Part shown: one piece after another, positions 42,481 to 52,057 of the stretch
Layout of the letters: every line of letters begins with the position of its first letter
Position numbering within the stretch: position 1 is the first letter of the stretch
Origin: Runella sp. SP2
GTDB taxonomy: Bacteria; Bacteroidota; Bacteroidia; Cytophagales; Spirosomataceae
Assembly: GCF_003711225.1 (NCBI RefSeq)
Contig: NZ_CP031030.1
Span: 4,712,001 to 4,776,000 of the forward strand
Direction of reading: 5' to 3'
Length of the DNA stretch: 64,000 nucleotides
The notes under the pieces: generated by a model
Databases searched by the model: none
Told to the model about the DNA's origin: nothing
The model's input: only the letters and a program-made list of their open reading frames with translations
Made by a program: the position numbers and the translations under genes

Positions 42481-43008
42481 TTAAACCTGTTTAACACTCA
42501 CCTCTTCTGCTCCTGAAGCTTTTACCAAACTAGCGATTTCAGCTTCTGACATTTTGTTTTTGCTTAGGTCAATCGCCATCACAAATTTATTGTCAGTACA
42601 ACGTGGGTCAAACAAAAGTGGCTCAACGGTTGGCCCTAATCCATTTGACAAGAAAAAGGTAATTGTCATACCAAAAGCCGTAAAAAGTACCGTAAGCTCA
42701 AACATAATTGGAATGTAGTTTGGAAAAGAAAGGGGATCCTTTCCACCAATAACCATCGGCCAATCGATTCCCATTGTCCAAGTAGTCAACGTAATTGCGC
42801 ACAAAAACCCAGTCAAACCAAAGCAAAATGCCGCAATACCGATACGAGTCCGTGGGTGGCCAATTGCTATGTCCATTCCGTGAATAGCAAAAGGTGAATA
42901 CACTTCGTAGATTTTCACCCCAGCGCTTTTAATTTTATTTACTGCGGCGAGTGCAACGTCATCATCGTCATAAACACCTACCAAAAACTTCTTATTTGCG
43001 TCCGTCAT
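42481..43008 (-). CDS. actD: Alternative complex III subunit ActD (DUF3341)
   Basis: About 175 residues from the ATG at 43008 (MTDANKKFLVGVYDDDD); another ATG is at 43038. The N-terminal part resembles a small ferredoxin-like fold (VYDDDDVALAAVNKIKSAGVKI, VYSPFAIHGMD), followed by two helices (GIAAFCFGLTGFLCAITLTTW; IPIMFELTVLFTAFGMTITFFL). The tail reads LLFDPRCTDNKFVMAID. This is DUF3341, the ActD membrane-peripheral subunit found next to the NrfD-type ActC. It has no cofactor motifs. Confidence 0.93.
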   Translation of the reverse strand: MTDANKKFLVGVYDDDDVALAAVNKIKSAGVKIYEVYSPFAIHGMDIAIGHPRTRIGIAAFCFGLTGFLCAITLTTWTMGIDWPMVIGGKDPLSFPNYIPIMFELTVLFTAFGMTITFFLSNGLGPTVEPLLFDPRCTDNKFVMAIDLSKNKMSEAEIASLVKASGAEEVSVKQV

Positions 43009-43058
43009 TGTTGTCTCAATTATTTTTTGAAAACTCAATTTTAACTTCCCTTACTCTC

Positions 43059-44486
43059 TTATTCTGCATCTTTTTTGTAGGCAGGAGAAGCTAATCTGTC
43101 TGCTTTAGAAACGCCTGCGATTTTTTTGGGCAATTGCTCAGAAGTTGTCCGCAATACACCCTTCACCTCTGCCATGTTGATTACTGGCAAATACTTAGAG
43201 AACAATAAGAAAAGAGTGCCAAACAAACCAAATGAGAAGATATAGTCACCGATGTCAAACATTGTTGGTGAAAACATTGCCCAGCTCGACGGAATATAGT
43301 CGCGGTGAAGTGACGTCACAATAATTACGAAACGCTCAAACCACATACCGATGTTTACAATGACGGAAATGAAGAACGTCCATTTAACACTACGACGAAG
43401 TGAACGTGACCAGAAGAGCTGTGGAGAGATTACGTTACACGTCATCATCGCCCAGTATGCCCACCAGTATGGTCCCGTAGCACGGTTGATAAATGCGTAG
43501 CTTTCGTACTCAACGCCTGAATACCAAGCGATAAAGAACTCAGTCAAATACGCTACCCCCACAATCGAACCTGTCAACGTGATGATTTTGTTCATCATTT
43601 CGATGTGCTCAAATGTGATATAATCTTCCAACTTATACACGACACGAGCGATAAGCATCAAGTTTTGCACCATGGCAAAACCAGAGAAAATCGCACCTGC
43701 AACGAAGTAAGGAGGGAAGATGGTCGTGTGCCAACCAGGAATAACCGAGGTTGCAAAGTCCATGGATACAATCGTGTGTACTGAAAGTACGAGTGGTGTT
43801 GACAAACCAGCCAAGATTAAGCTGATGTACTCATAACGTGCCCAAGTTTTGGCTGAACCATTCCAGCCCATTGCCAATGTACCGTAAATAAATTTAGATA
43901 CTTTGTTTTGAGCGCGGTCACGGATAGTAGCCAAATCAGGCACAAGACCTACATACCAGAACAAACAAGATACTGAAAAATACGTTGAAATCGCGAATAC
44001 GTCCCAAACCAATGGAGAGTTGAAGTTAACCCACAATGATCCGAATGTATTTGGCAAAGGCAAAGCCCAGTGCGCCATCCACGGACGCCCCATGTGCATC
44101 AAGATGAACGAAGCCGCACAAATAACGGCGAAAATCGTCATAGCTTCGGCAGCACGGTTGATAGAAGTTCTCCATTTTTGACGGAACAACAACAAGATTG
44201 CGGAGATAAGTGTACCAGCGTGACCGATACCTACCCACCATACGAAGTTGGTAATGTCCCATGCCCAACCTACTGTTTTATTAAGGCCCCAAACGCCCAA
44301 ACCTTCCCACCAAGTCCAGAAGAGACAGCAAGTACCATACAGTAAAACCACAACAGAAATGGCAAATGCTATTTTCCACTCTTTGGTTGGTTTACCTTCC
44401 ACCTGCTTGCAGATATCCTCTGTTACGTCAGCGTACGTCTTGCCGCCTGTTACAAGAGGGGTTCTTACGGGTGAAGTAACGTGCAT
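43059..44486 (-). CDS. actC: Alternative complex III subunit ActC (NrfD/PsrC-type quinol-binding)
   Basis: 475 residues with about ten membrane helices of the NrfD/PsrC family. Typical segments are [47 protein letters not shown] and [35 protein letters not shown] (each seen in parts). It provides the main quinol oxidation site and proton pathway of alternative complex III. The gene follows actB after 110 bp that hold two small hairpins. Confidence 0.95.
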   Translation of the reverse strand: MHVTSPVRTPLVTGGKTYADVTEDICKQVEGKPTKEWKIAFAISVVVLLYGTCCLFWTWWEGLGVWGLNKTVGWAWDITNFVWWVGIGHAGTLISAILLLFRQKWRTSINRAAEAMTIFAVICAASFILMHMGRPWMAHWALPLPNTFGSLWVNFNSPLVWDVFAISTYFSVSCLFWYVGLVPDLATIRDRAQNKVSKFIYGTLAMGWNGSAKTWARYEYISLILAGLSTPLVLSVHTIVSMDFATSVIPGWHTTIFPPYFVAGAIFSGFAMVQNLMLIARVVYKLEDYITFEHIEMMNKIITLTGSIVGVAYLTEFFIAWYSGVEYESYAFINRATGPYWWAYWAMMTCNVISPQLFWSRSLRRSVKWTFFISVIVNIGMWFERFVIIVTSLHRDYIPSSWAMFSPTMFDIGDYIFSFGLFGTLFLLFSKYLPVINMAEVKGVLRTTSEQLPKKIAGVSKADRLASPAYKKDAE

Positions 44487-44544
44487 ATTTTTAAGAGTTA
44501 ATAGTTATTTTATTGATTTTTCTCTATGTACTTTGACAAAATAG

Positions 44545-44588
44545 CTCGACTATTTTATCGAGAGCCACTGCTCCGAAAAGCAGTGGCT
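44545..44588. repeat. Two adjacent hairpins between actB and actC
   Basis: AGCCACTGCT/AGCAGTGGCT (44563-44588, 6-nt loop) and CTCGA/TCGAG (44545-44562, 8-nt loop) lie side by side, just after the actB stop codon on the minus strand. The first is GC-rich and stable. Without a clean U-run they look more like a processing or partial-attenuation site than a full terminator. Confidence 0.6.
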
Positions 44589-44596
44589 TTGATTTA

Positions 44597-47500
44597 TTAG
44601 TGACCTCCGTGCTCAGCATGTTGGTGCCCTTCGTGAGCCGCAGCTTTAGAAGCATCAACATCTTTATTACGAATCTTAGTCAAGTAAGAAATCTGCGGTT
44701 TAACGTTGATTTCATCCAACATTTGGAATGCACGTCCTTCTTTCTCTTCTGCCAACAACTTAGAGATACGGCTGCTTGGATCATTCATATCACCAAACAC
44801 AATCGCTTCTGTTGGGCATGATTGCGAACATGCTACTTCAATTTCTCCGTCAATTGGACGACGACGCTCTTTCTTCGCATTCAACTTACCTTCTTGGATA
44901 CGTTGCACACACATTGAGCATTTTTCAATAACCCCGCGCGAACGTACAGTTACGTCTGGGTTGATGACCATTTTACCAAGGTCGTTATTGAAGTGATAAT
45001 CGAATTTATCGTTATCGAAGTACTTAAACCAGTTGAAGCGACGTACTTTGTATGGGCAGTTGTTTGCACAATAACGTGTACCTACGCAACGGTTATAAGC
45101 CATTTGGTTCAAACCTTCTGTGCTGTGGGTTGTGGCCAATACTGGACAAACTGTCTCACAAGGAGCGTTTCCACAGTGCTGACACATCAACGGCTGGAAT
45201 GTCACTTCTGGGTTTTCAGAGGCAACTTCTAAACCACTCAAATCATCCACTGGTGCATCGCTGCTGTAATAGCGGTCGATACGAATCCAGTGCATTTCGC
45301 GGCGGTTGATTACTTCTTGGCGACCAACCACAGCAACGTTATTTTCTGCTTGGCAGCTAATTACGCACGCACCACAACCTGTACATGAGTTAAGGTCAAT
45401 CGCCAATCCCCATGAGTGATTTGGTTTTTCGTAACCGTTCCACAACGAGATTTCTCCTGGCGCTTTCACACCTTCTGAAGTAACGACGTGCGGGAAGTAA
45501 CGACCTGCTTTGCTATCTTTTTGATACTCAGAAAGACGCGCTTCTTGAAGCACTGACTTACGCGCCATTACGGTGTCGTGGGTCTGTGTTTGAGCAACTT
45601 TGTGCGTATCGCCAGTTTTAGTTAGGGTACCTTCACCTGCACTAAAGCTAACAGCTCCACCTTTCAGTTGAGCCAGAGGATATACATTTACCCCCACACC
45701 GTTTCCTGCTTTCCCAGCCTTCTCGCGACCGTAACCAATCGCAATTGCGACGGTTCCGTTAGCTTGACCTGGCTGAATTACAACTGGTAATTCGACAGAT
45801 TTACCTTTTACTTCTACCTTAACAACGTCATCTTGCGCGATTCCTAGTTCTTTTGCTGTTTTTTGCGAAACACATGCGTAATTATCCCAGCAAGCTTTTG
45901 TGATTGGATCTGGGAACTCTTGCAACCAAGGGTTGTTGGCTAATGCCCCTGTTCCAATTCCTACCTTTTCATAAAGAACCACTTCAAGGCCAGAAGCATT
46001 TGCTTTGTATGAGCCGTTGATTGCAGCGACTGCGGCTTCTACACCTGCCACTGTTCCAGCACCACTAGCTGCTACCGCTCCTTTTTCATAAACACCGTCA
46101 TGCAATGCTTTTGTCCAAGCATTTTCAAAATCTGCTCCACCAATTACATTAACTTTCCAGTAGTTACGCAAATAAGCGTAAAAGTCAGCATTCAAACCAG
46201 CCCATTTCAATAAGCTTGATTGTGCTTGGCGCGTTTTGTAAATCAGTGAAATAGCAGGTTGTTGCAAGCTGTAAAATCCAGCAACTGGTTGTGCATCACC
46301 CCAGCTCTCTAAATAATGAGGAGCAGGTGCGATGTATTTACAAAGTGAAGATGTTTCATCGGCACGATCTGCAAATGAAACCGAAAGCGCTACTTTAGAA
46401 AGTCCTTCTTTCAATTCAGCTCCACGTGGATGATCATAGACAGGGTTGCAACCGTAGAAAATAACGGCGCTTACTGAACCACCTTTCACTTCATCGATCA
46501 ACGCGTTCATGGCAGCATCATCTCCCTGACGGAAGTATGCTGGGGTGCCCAAATCAATCGTGGCACCATACGAACCAAGTGTTTGGTTAATGGCATTTAC
46601 TACAACTTGAACACTCGCATCGTTTGAGCCAGATACGACCAACGAAGCCCCTTGAGCAGCTTTTAATTCCTTAGCTGCTTTATCAAGCATTTTGTCAACT
46701 TCAGCACCTAAAGAAGCGCTTCCGCTGCCAGTAATCTTATTGTATAATGCCAACGCTACAAGACCTTCTTGTGAAGGTTTGATTGTTGTGCGATAGTCAG
46801 CGTTTGAACCAGTAAGTGACAATGTTGTCTCAAACTGGAAGTGACGTGACATTGATTTATTTCCGCCTTTTGCGCTGCTTATTTTACGGCCTTTGGCATA
46901 CTGGGTTGAGAACGCGTCTGGGGCAACCCAAGTACCTAAAAAGTCGCAACTTAAACCTACAATTACTTTCGCTTTACTAAAATCATACGATGGTAATATT
47001 GCTTTACCAAAAGAATCCGCATTAGCTTTAATTAAGCCAGAAGCTGAATTTACATCGTAAGAAATGTGCTTTGTTGTAGGATATTTTGCTGCAAAGTCGC
47101 CGATAACAGCTTTTGTTGAAGGGCTTAAAATAGTAGAAGAAACGATACGAATCTGTCCGCCTTTTGCCAATTGAGCCGAAATTTCTTTGTCAATCACATC
47201 CCAGTCAGCATCAGCATCCCCTTTTTTAGGGCCTTTCAATTTTTCAATATCGTATAACGCCAACAAAGAGGCATGTGCACGAGCACTAACCCCTCCTTTG
47301 CTTACACTCGATTGTTTGTTCCCTTCAATTTTGACTGGACGTCCTTCACGAGTTTTTACTAGAATACTAGCATAATCTCCGCCCTCAGCGTACGTCGATG
47401 CGTACCAATCTGCGATAGTTGGGAAGGTATCTACTGGCTTGTTGAGATAAGGAACAGCTTTTCTTATGGGAGCTTCACACGCGGCCAACGACACGGCAGC

Positions 47501-47686
47501 AACGCCAAATCCCAGCACTTTTAAGAAATCGCGACGGTCTGAACCAATACCATCGACGATGCTCTTGTTTTCACTGGAATTGGTGGGTTCAAAGCTACCA
47601 AATTCGTTGTGGGCGTTTTTTACAAAAGTCTCATCATTCCGAAGCTCCTCTAGTCCTTTCCAATACCTCTTCGTTTGGTTTTCCAT
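44597..47686 (-). CDS. actB: Alternative complex III subunit ActB (molybdopterin-like plus Fe-S protein)
   Basis: 1,029 residues. A Tat motif RRDFLK at residues 51-56 precedes a hydrophobic stretch ending LAAC (Cys 70), which looks like a lipobox, so it is probably Tat-exported and lipid-anchored. Residues 75-730 resemble molybdopterin oxidoreductases; in ActB this part is known to lack the cofactor. The C-terminal part is a ferredoxin-like domain with four Cys clusters: CTGCGACVISC, CQHCGNAPCETVC, CANNCPYKVRRF and CSMCVQRIQEGK, matching the three [4Fe-4S] and one [3Fe-4S] centres of ActB. It ends in a His-rich tail (AHEGHQHAEHGGH). It passes electrons from ActC quinol sites to the hemes of ActA. 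Confidence 0.96.
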   Translation of the reverse strand: MENQTKRYWKGLEELRNDETFVKNAHNEFGSFEPTNSSENKSIVDGIGSDRRDFLKVLGFGVAAVSLAACEAPIRKAVPYLNKPVDTFPTIADWYASTYAEGGDYASILVKTREGRPVKIEGNKQSSVSKGGVSARAHASLLALYDIEKLKGPKKGDADADWDVIDKEISAQLAKGGQIRIVSSTILSPSTKAVIGDFAAKYPTTKHISYDVNSASGLIKANADSFGKAILPSYDFSKAKVIVGLSCDFLGTWVAPDAFSTQYAKGRKISSAKGGNKSMSRHFQFETTLSLTGSNADYRTTIKPSQEGLVALALYNKITGSGSASLGAEVDKMLDKAAKELKAAQGASLVVSGSNDASVQVVVNAINQTLGSYGATIDLGTPAYFRQGDDAAMNALIDEVKGGSVSAVIFYGCNPVYDHPRGAELKEGLSKVALSVSFADRADETSSLCKYIAPAPHYLESWGDAQPVAGFYSLQQPAISLIYKTRQAQSSLLKWAGLNADFYAYLRNYWKVNVIGGADFENAWTKALHDGVYEKGAVAASGAGTVAGVEAAVAAINGSYKANASGLEVVLYEKVGIGTGALANNPWLQEFPDPITKACWDNYACVSQKTAKELGIAQDDVVKVEVKGKSVELPVVIQPGQANGTVAIAIGYGREKAGKAGNGVGVNVYPLAQLKGGAVSFSAGEGTLTKTGDTHKVAQTQTHDTVMARKSVLQEARLSEYQKDSKAGRYFPHVVTSEGVKAPGEISLWNGYEKPNHSWGLAIDLNSCTGCGACVISCQAENNVAVVGRQEVINRREMHWIRIDRYYSSDAPVDDLSGLEVASENPEVTFQPLMCQHCGNAPCETVCPVLATTHSTEGLNQMAYNRCVGTRYCANNCPYKVRRFNWFKYFDNDKFDYHFNNDLGKMVINPDVTVRSRGVIEKCSMCVQRIQEGKLNAKKERRRPIDGEIEVACSQSCPTEAIVFGDMNDPSSRISKLLAEEKEGRAFQMLDEINVKPQISYLTKIRNKDVDASKAAAHEGHQHAEHGGH

Positions 47687-47728
47687 ATATTTATGAATGT
47701 AGATTCTGGATTCTTATATTTTCTAGTT

Positions 47729-48955
47729 CTAGTAGTGACACTTTGAACATTCCAAACCGCCAATATCAGCCACTTTCAATGGCTTATCGCTCTTCTCAGC
47801 ATGAAGCTGAACTAGCTTGTCATAATAGGCGTTTTCTTTTGTATTAACGTCTGTCTTACGGTGACAGTCGATACACCAACCCATTGTCAAGGTCGAACGT
47901 TGTTGAACAACCTCCATTGTTTGGATTTCACCGTGGCACTGCTGACACTGAAGACCACCCACGTTTACGTGTTGGGCGTGGTTAAAATACGCCAAGTCAG
48001 GTAAGTTGTGAACACGTACCCACTGGATTGGCTTGTTTTCCTCGATGGCCGAGTAAATTTTTTGAATTTCTGGAGATTCTTTTTTGATAACTCCGTGGCA
48101 GTTCATACAAATGTTTGCCGAAGGAATTGTCGCAGACTTACCACGGTTAACTCCTGTGTGGCAGTAGTTACAGTCAATCTTATATTGACCTGCGTGCAAT
48201 TTGTGTGAGAATGCGATTGGCTGCTTTGGAGCGTACCCTTGTTGAATACCTACACCATACAAACCATCAAGGGTCGCTTTTGTCACCATTAATACAAAGA
48301 ACCACACTGTTGCACTGCGGATAGCTGAGTTTTTGCTCATGGCCACTAAACCATTGCGCAATTTGTCTCCAAATGAACCACCATCACTCGCACCCACTTC
48401 TCCACTCACTGCTTTTGACAGGATAGAGACAATGGCCAACAATACGCCAAGCACCAGCAACATCACCAATAACAATGCTACTAAGATGTACGTAAACAAA
48501 TCAGACGACTCAGCTGCTGCTCCACCCGCTGCCGCAGTAGCGCCCGCAGCCGCAGGAGCTGCCGCTACTGCTGTATTTGCTTTTTCGATGTAGGCTAAGA
48601 TGTCTTTTACCTCCGTCTCACCAAAGGCTGGGAAGGCCGTCATTTGTGCTTTGTTAAACTTGTTGTACAAAGCGACTGCATATTCATCTCCTGATTGGAT
48701 CACTCCGTTAGGGTTTTTAACCCACTTAACAAGCCAAGCTAAGTCCCTACGTTTCTGAATGTCTTTCAATCCTGGCCCGACGACTACTTCGTCTTTTGCT
48801 GAGTGACAAGCTTTACAGTTGTTATTAAATAGTGATTCGCCATTGGCTGCATCACCATCTTGAGCTACTGCACTGAATCCTACAGTAGTCAACATTGCTA
48901 CTACTAATAGCCGACTGATGTTGCGCATTTTTTTGAAAAATAAACTACTCTTCAT
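47729..48955 (-). CDS. actA: Alternative complex III subunit ActA (fused monoheme + pentaheme cytochrome c)
   Basis: About 408 residues from the ATG at 48955. ATGs at 48979 and 48928 are also possible; the last begins a neat signal peptide ending SAVAQ. Six heme motifs are present: CKACH in an N-terminal monoheme domain, then, after an Ala-rich linker and a membrane helix (FTYILVALLLVMLLVLGVLL), CNYCH, CMNCH, CQQCH, CIDCH and CSKCH in the pentaheme domain. A second hydrophobic segment precedes the pentaheme part. ActA is the electron-transfer cytochrome of alternative complex III. It is the first gene of the act/cox run, with a strong promoter upstream. Confidence 0.95.
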   Translation of the reverse strand: MKSSLFFKKMRNISRLLVVAMLTTVGFSAVAQDGDAANGESLFNNNCKACHSAKDEVVVGPGLKDIQKRRDLAWLVKWVKNPNGVIQSGDEYAVALYNKFNKAQMTAFPAFGETEVKDILAYIEKANTAVAAAPAAAGATAAAGGAAAESSDLFTYILVALLLVMLLVLGVLLAIVSILSKAVSGEVGASDGGSFGDKLRNGLVAMSKNSAIRSATVWFFVLMVTKATLDGLYGVGIQQGYAPKQPIAFSHKLHAGQYKIDCNYCHTGVNRGKSATIPSANICMNCHGVIKKESPEIQKIYSAIEENKPIQWVRVHNLPDLAYFNHAQHVNVGGLQCQQCHGEIQTMEVVQQRSTLTMGWCIDCHRKTDVNTKENAYYDKLVQLHAEKSDKPLKVADIGGLECSKCHY

Positions 48956-48996
48956 TCGTGTATGAATTAACAAAAACATGATACTTCTTGACCCTA

Positions 48997-49028
48997 CAAA
49001 AGTAATGCACTAATAGATACGTGCCAAA
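48997..49028 (-). promoter_or_regulatory. Promoter of the act/cox gene run
   Basis: On the minus strand TTTG (49025-49028), 20 bp spacer, TACTTTTG (48997-49004), a full consensus match. The predicted transcript start is near 48990, so the actA start at 48955 or 48928 is more likely than 48979. Confidence 0.6.
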
Positions 49029-49148
49029 GTATTTCTATTCTTAATTTGCAATAATTTAATTATTTAGACTTCTTCTAATTAAAGAAGAAAGCCTACCTAA
49101 AACCTAATTTTATTCTGTATTTCAGGCAAAATAGGTAGAATTAAAAAC

Positions 49149-49199
49149 AAAAATACCATTCAGCTTGTGAAATGGTTATCATAGCTGAATGGTATTTTT
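49149..49199. terminator. Intrinsic terminator after tRNA-Cys
   Basis: AAAAATACCATTCAGCT and AGCTGAATGGTATTTTT form a perfect 17-bp stem with a 17-nt loop and a U-rich continuation on the minus strand. It ends the rpsA/tRNA-Cys transcript and insulates the act/cox promoter. Confidence 0.85.
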
Positions 49200-49221
49200 T
49201 TTAGAAATATGTATTTTAGTG

Positions 49222-49292
49222 AGGTCCCGAGCGGATTCGAACCGCTGTACGAGCTTTTGCAGAGCTCTGCCTAGCCACTCGGCCACAGGACC
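49222..49292 (-). tRNA. tRNA-Cys (anticodon GCA)
   Basis: The minus strand folds as a standard 71-nt cloverleaf. Acceptor GGTCCTG pairs with CGGGACC (one G-T pair), the anticodon stem GAGCT/AGCTC encloses the loop CTGCAAA with anticodon GCA, and the T arm is AGCGG-TTCGAAT-CCGCT. The discriminator base is U, the identity element expected for tRNA-Cys. CCA is not encoded. Confidence 0.97.
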
Positions 49293-49403
49293 AAAAACAC
49301 TTGGATAATTTGTTAGACAAATACTAAACTTTGGTTAGAAGCACTAGCTAAATCACTAACTCATATCCAAGTGCAAATATAGCGTTTTATTTTGAATAAT
49401 TCA

Positions 49404-51221
49404 CTATTCTGCGTCTGTTTCGTTTGAAATTTTCTTAGAAGTAGTCGATTTTTTCTTTTTTTCGCCTTCTTCTAATTGTTCTTTCAATGCCGAAAGCGCC
49501 TCAAGATCACCTAGTGTAGCTTTCTCCGCGTCTTTTGCTTTTTCAACTTTAGCAGGTTTCGCTTTTTCTTCTACTTTAGGCTCTTCTTTCTCTTGCCAAG
49601 TTTTAGCGTGAGAAAGAACGATGCGTTTTTCTTCTTTCAAGAACTCAGTTACTTTGAAATCAAGAGACTCACCTACTTCAGCAACTGAACCATCTTCTTT
49701 GGCAAGGTTTTTCAACACTGCAACTCCTTCGATACCGTAAGGCAATTCGAGCGTAGCTACTTTGTCACCTTTACCAACGACAGTACACTTGTGAACTGAA
49801 CCTACTGCGAATACTGATTCAAAAGTATCCCATGGGTTTTCTTCAAGGTGTTTGTGGCTCAAAGACAAGCGACGGTTTTCAGCGTCTAGTTCAAGTACCA
49901 TTACTTCAAGTTCTTCGCCAACTTTGATGAAATCACTTGGGTGCTTGATTTTCTTTGTCCATGAAAGGTCAGATACGTGAACTAGACCGTCGATACCTTC
50001 TTCCAATTCAAGGAAAAGACCAAAGTTAGTCAAGTTGCGAACTACACCTTTGTGTTTTGAACCAACGGCGTATTTCTCGATAATTTCTTGACGTGTCCAA
50101 GGATCAGCAGTCAATTGTTTTAAGCCAAGAGACATTTTGCGCTCGTTGCGATCCAATGTCAATACAACTGCTTCTACTTCGTCACCAATTTTCAAGAAAT
50201 CTTGTGGGTTACGTAGGTGTTGTGACCACGACATTTCTGAAACGTGAATCAAACCTTCTACGCCTGGCATGATTTCAAGGAAAGCACCGTAGTCAGCTAC
50301 GTTTACTACTTTACCTTTTACTTTCGAGCCAACTTCAACTTCGGCCGCAAGAGCTTCCCAAGGATGAGGCTGGAGTTGCTTCATACCAAGTGAAATACGC
50401 TTCTTGTCTTCGTCGAAGTCAAGTACTACTACGTTGATTTTTTGGTCAAGGCTCAACAAATCCGATGGATCGTTGATACGTCCCCAAGAAATATCTGTAA
50501 TGTGCAACAATCCGTCAACACCACCCAAGTCGATGAACACACCGAACTTAGTCATGTTCTTAATTACACCCTCAAGTACTTGACCGCGCTCAAGGTTTGT
50601 AAGAATAAGTTGACGTTGTGCTTCGAGGTCTTTCTCGATAAGAACTTTGTGAGATACGACCACGTTGTTGTTAGCGTGATTGATTTTCACAACTTTCACT
50701 TCCATTTTCTTACCTACGAAGACATCGAAGTCACGAATTGGCTTAACGTCAATTTGTGAACCTGGCAAGAAGGCTTCAATACCGTAGATATCCACGATAA
50801 GACCACCTTTTGTACGACGCTTCACAAAACCATCGATAACCAAATCCTCGTCGAATGACTTCTGGATATTATCCCAAGCTGTAATAACGCGTGCTTTTTT
50901 GCGAGAAAGAACCAACTGACCGTTAGGGTCTTCTTGGTTTTCAATATATACTTCAATTTCGTCGCCGATTTTCAAATCCGACAAATCGCGGAATTCTGAA
51001 CGCGGTACGATACCGTCCGATTTTGAACCGATGTTCAAAATCACTTCGCGGTCATTCATACCGACCACGACACCTTTAACTACTTCTTTTTCGGCGACGG
51101 GTGCAAGAGTCCCGTTAATCAATTGTTCTAGCTGGGCTTTTTCAGCTACTGAATAACCGCTACCAAAGCCACGGTTATCAATTCTATCCCAATCAAAATC
51201 AGCTAATTGAGCTTTACTCAT
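49404..51221 (-). CDS. rpsA: 30S ribosomal protein S1
   Basis: 605 residues with six S1 RNA-binding domains; examples are KGVVVGMNDREVILNIGSKSDG, VLEGVIKNMTKFGVFIDLGGVDG, VKGKVVNVADYGAFLEIMPGVEG and KGVVRNLTNFGLFLELEEGIDG (read in parts). An N-terminal 50 residues and a Lys/Glu-rich C-terminal tail flank them, as in Bacteroidota S1. It brings mRNA to the 30S subunit; in this phylum, which largely lacks Shine-Dalgarno use, S1 is thought to matter especially for initiation. A consensus promoter and a small leader hairpin lie upstream. Confidence 0.97.
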   Translation of the reverse strand: MSKAQLADFDWDRIDNRGFGSGYSVAEKAQLEQLINGTLAPVAEKEVVKGVVVGMNDREVILNIGSKSDGIVPRSEFRDLSDLKIGDEIEVYIENQEDPNGQLVLSRKKARVITAWDNIQKSFDEDLVIDGFVKRRTKGGLIVDIYGIEAFLPGSQIDVKPIRDFDVFVGKKMEVKVVKINHANNNVVVSHKVLIEKDLEAQRQLILTNLERGQVLEGVIKNMTKFGVFIDLGGVDGLLHITDISWGRINDPSDLLSLDQKINVVVLDFDEDKKRISLGMKQLQPHPWEALAAEVEVGSKVKGKVVNVADYGAFLEIMPGVEGLIHVSEMSWSQHLRNPQDFLKIGDEVEAVVLTLDRNERKMSLGLKQLTADPWTRQEIIEKYAVGSKHKGVVRNLTNFGLFLELEEGIDGLVHVSDLSWTKKIKHPSDFIKVGEELEVMVLELDAENRRLSLSHKHLEENPWDTFESVFAVGSVHKCTVVGKGDKVATLELPYGIEGVAVLKNLAKEDGSVAEVGESLDFKVTEFLKEEKRIVLSHAKTWQEKEEPKVEEKAKPAKVEKAKDAEKATLGDLEALSALKEQLEEGEKKKKSTTSKKISNETDAE

Positions 51222-51250
51222 GATAATTTTTAAAATTGCCTTTTATACAT

Positions 51251-51272
51251 CAACCTATCGGCATTTAGGTTG
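51251..51272. promoter_or_regulatory. Hairpin in the rpsA mRNA leader
   Basis: CAACCTA and TAGGTTG form a 7-bp stem with an 8-nt loop about 30 bp before the rpsA start codon. S1 controls its own translation in other bacteria; whether this element takes part is unknown. Confidence 0.35.
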
Positions 51273-51314
51273 AAATTTGGTGAAACAAACGCCCGCCTTT
51301 TGCAAAACGGAGTG

Positions 51315-51345
51315 CAAAGGTAGATGTTTTCCAAAAAAAATGCAA
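51315..51345 (-). promoter_or_regulatory. rpsA promoter
   Basis: Minus-strand TTG (51343-51345), 20 bp spacer, TACCTTTG (51315-51322). A full consensus match about 95 bp before the start codon, lying just past the end of the HNH gene. Confidence 0.6.
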
Positions 51346-51348
51346 TTT

Positions 51349-51861
51349 TTAATACACCTTTTCTCTCTTTGTTAAGAAAGGCATCCATGATTCCTCTACA
51401 GCCCCTGAATAATCGCGCAGAAATAGCACAAATGAAGGTTTAAATGGTCGATGACGCATGGGCATGGAAGCCTCTTCGGGGGTGCAATCGCCTTTTTTGG
51501 CATTACAGCGCTTACAGGCAGTAGCAAGATTTTCCCAGCTTGTACGCCCTCCTCTTGATTTTGGCATGACATGGTCTAACGTAAGGTCTTCCGTCGAACT
51601 ACAATACACACACCGATGCCCATCTCGTTTGAAAATATTTTGTCGCGTAAGCATGACGCCTTTGTAGGGAAGATTAATGTAGCGGTTCAGGCGAATCACT
51701 GTTGGCAGCGGAAATGAAGTGCTTACAGTATGTAATTGAAATGCCGAAGACGCAGCAACCAATTCGGCCTTATCTAAATAGACGAGTAAAAAGGCTTTAG
51801 GAACCGAACAAATGCCTAAAGCAGAGTAATCTTGATTCAAAATTAAGACTTTCCTACCCAT
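51349..51861 (-). CDS. HNH endonuclease
   Basis: About 170 residues from the ATG at 51861 (MGRKVLILNQDYSALGI), which matches the usual start of this family; another ATG lies ten codons upstream. The N-terminal 70 residues form a conserved non-catalytic part. The HNH core spans about 85-140: CVYC, DLTLDHVMPKSRGGRTSWENL, CKRC, with two zinc-binding CxxC pairs and the catalytic DH...N. The family is widespread in Bacteroidota and Actinobacteria chromosomes, usually not linked to mobile DNA, and its target is unknown. A housekeeping or repair role is more likely than a restriction system here. Confidence 0.88.
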   Translation of the reverse strand: MGRKVLILNQDYSALGICSVPKAFLLVYLDKAELVAASSAFQLHTVSTSFPLPTVIRLNRYINLPYKGVMLTRQNIFKRDGHRCVYCSSTEDLTLDHVMPKSRGGRTSWENLATACKRCNAKKGDCTPEEASMPMRHRPFKPSFVLFLRDYSGAVEESWMPFLTKREKVY

Positions 51862-51999
51862 ACCGACACTAAGTTTTTGAGGTTTTTGCAATGTACAAAA
51901 TTATAAGGTAATAACCTCTCACTCAGTCAATATCTTAACACAATCTTCTTACAAGAAAATTTTTCAGCTTGACTTTGGAACAAAAATATAAACACCTAT

Positions 52000-52028
52000 T
52001 GTTTACTAAACAGTGTTCAGTATATTTG
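52000..52028 (+). promoter_or_regulatory. tetR promoter with embedded operator
   Basis: TTG (51999-52001), 19 bp spacer, TATATTTG (52021-52028): a perfect consensus promoter. The spacer is filled by TGTTTACTAAACA (52000-52012, a perfect 6-bp dyad) and GTGTTCAG. The same 21-bp block recurs inverted at 52713-52733, so this is a convincing operator for the TetR protein itself. Confidence 0.75.
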
Positions 52029-52057
52029 TAGTATTAAACAAACATTTATTCTATTTC

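Noticed and set aside
51349-51861. The HNH gene as a homing endonuclease or group I intron relic
   Set aside because: It has a complete conserved N-terminal domain, sits in ordinary housekeeping context next to rpsA, and no intron or intein borders are visible.
52013-52057. An upstream start for the TetR gene
   Set aside because: It would begin with GTG inside the operator and before the predicted transcript start; the conserved domain starts at 52058.
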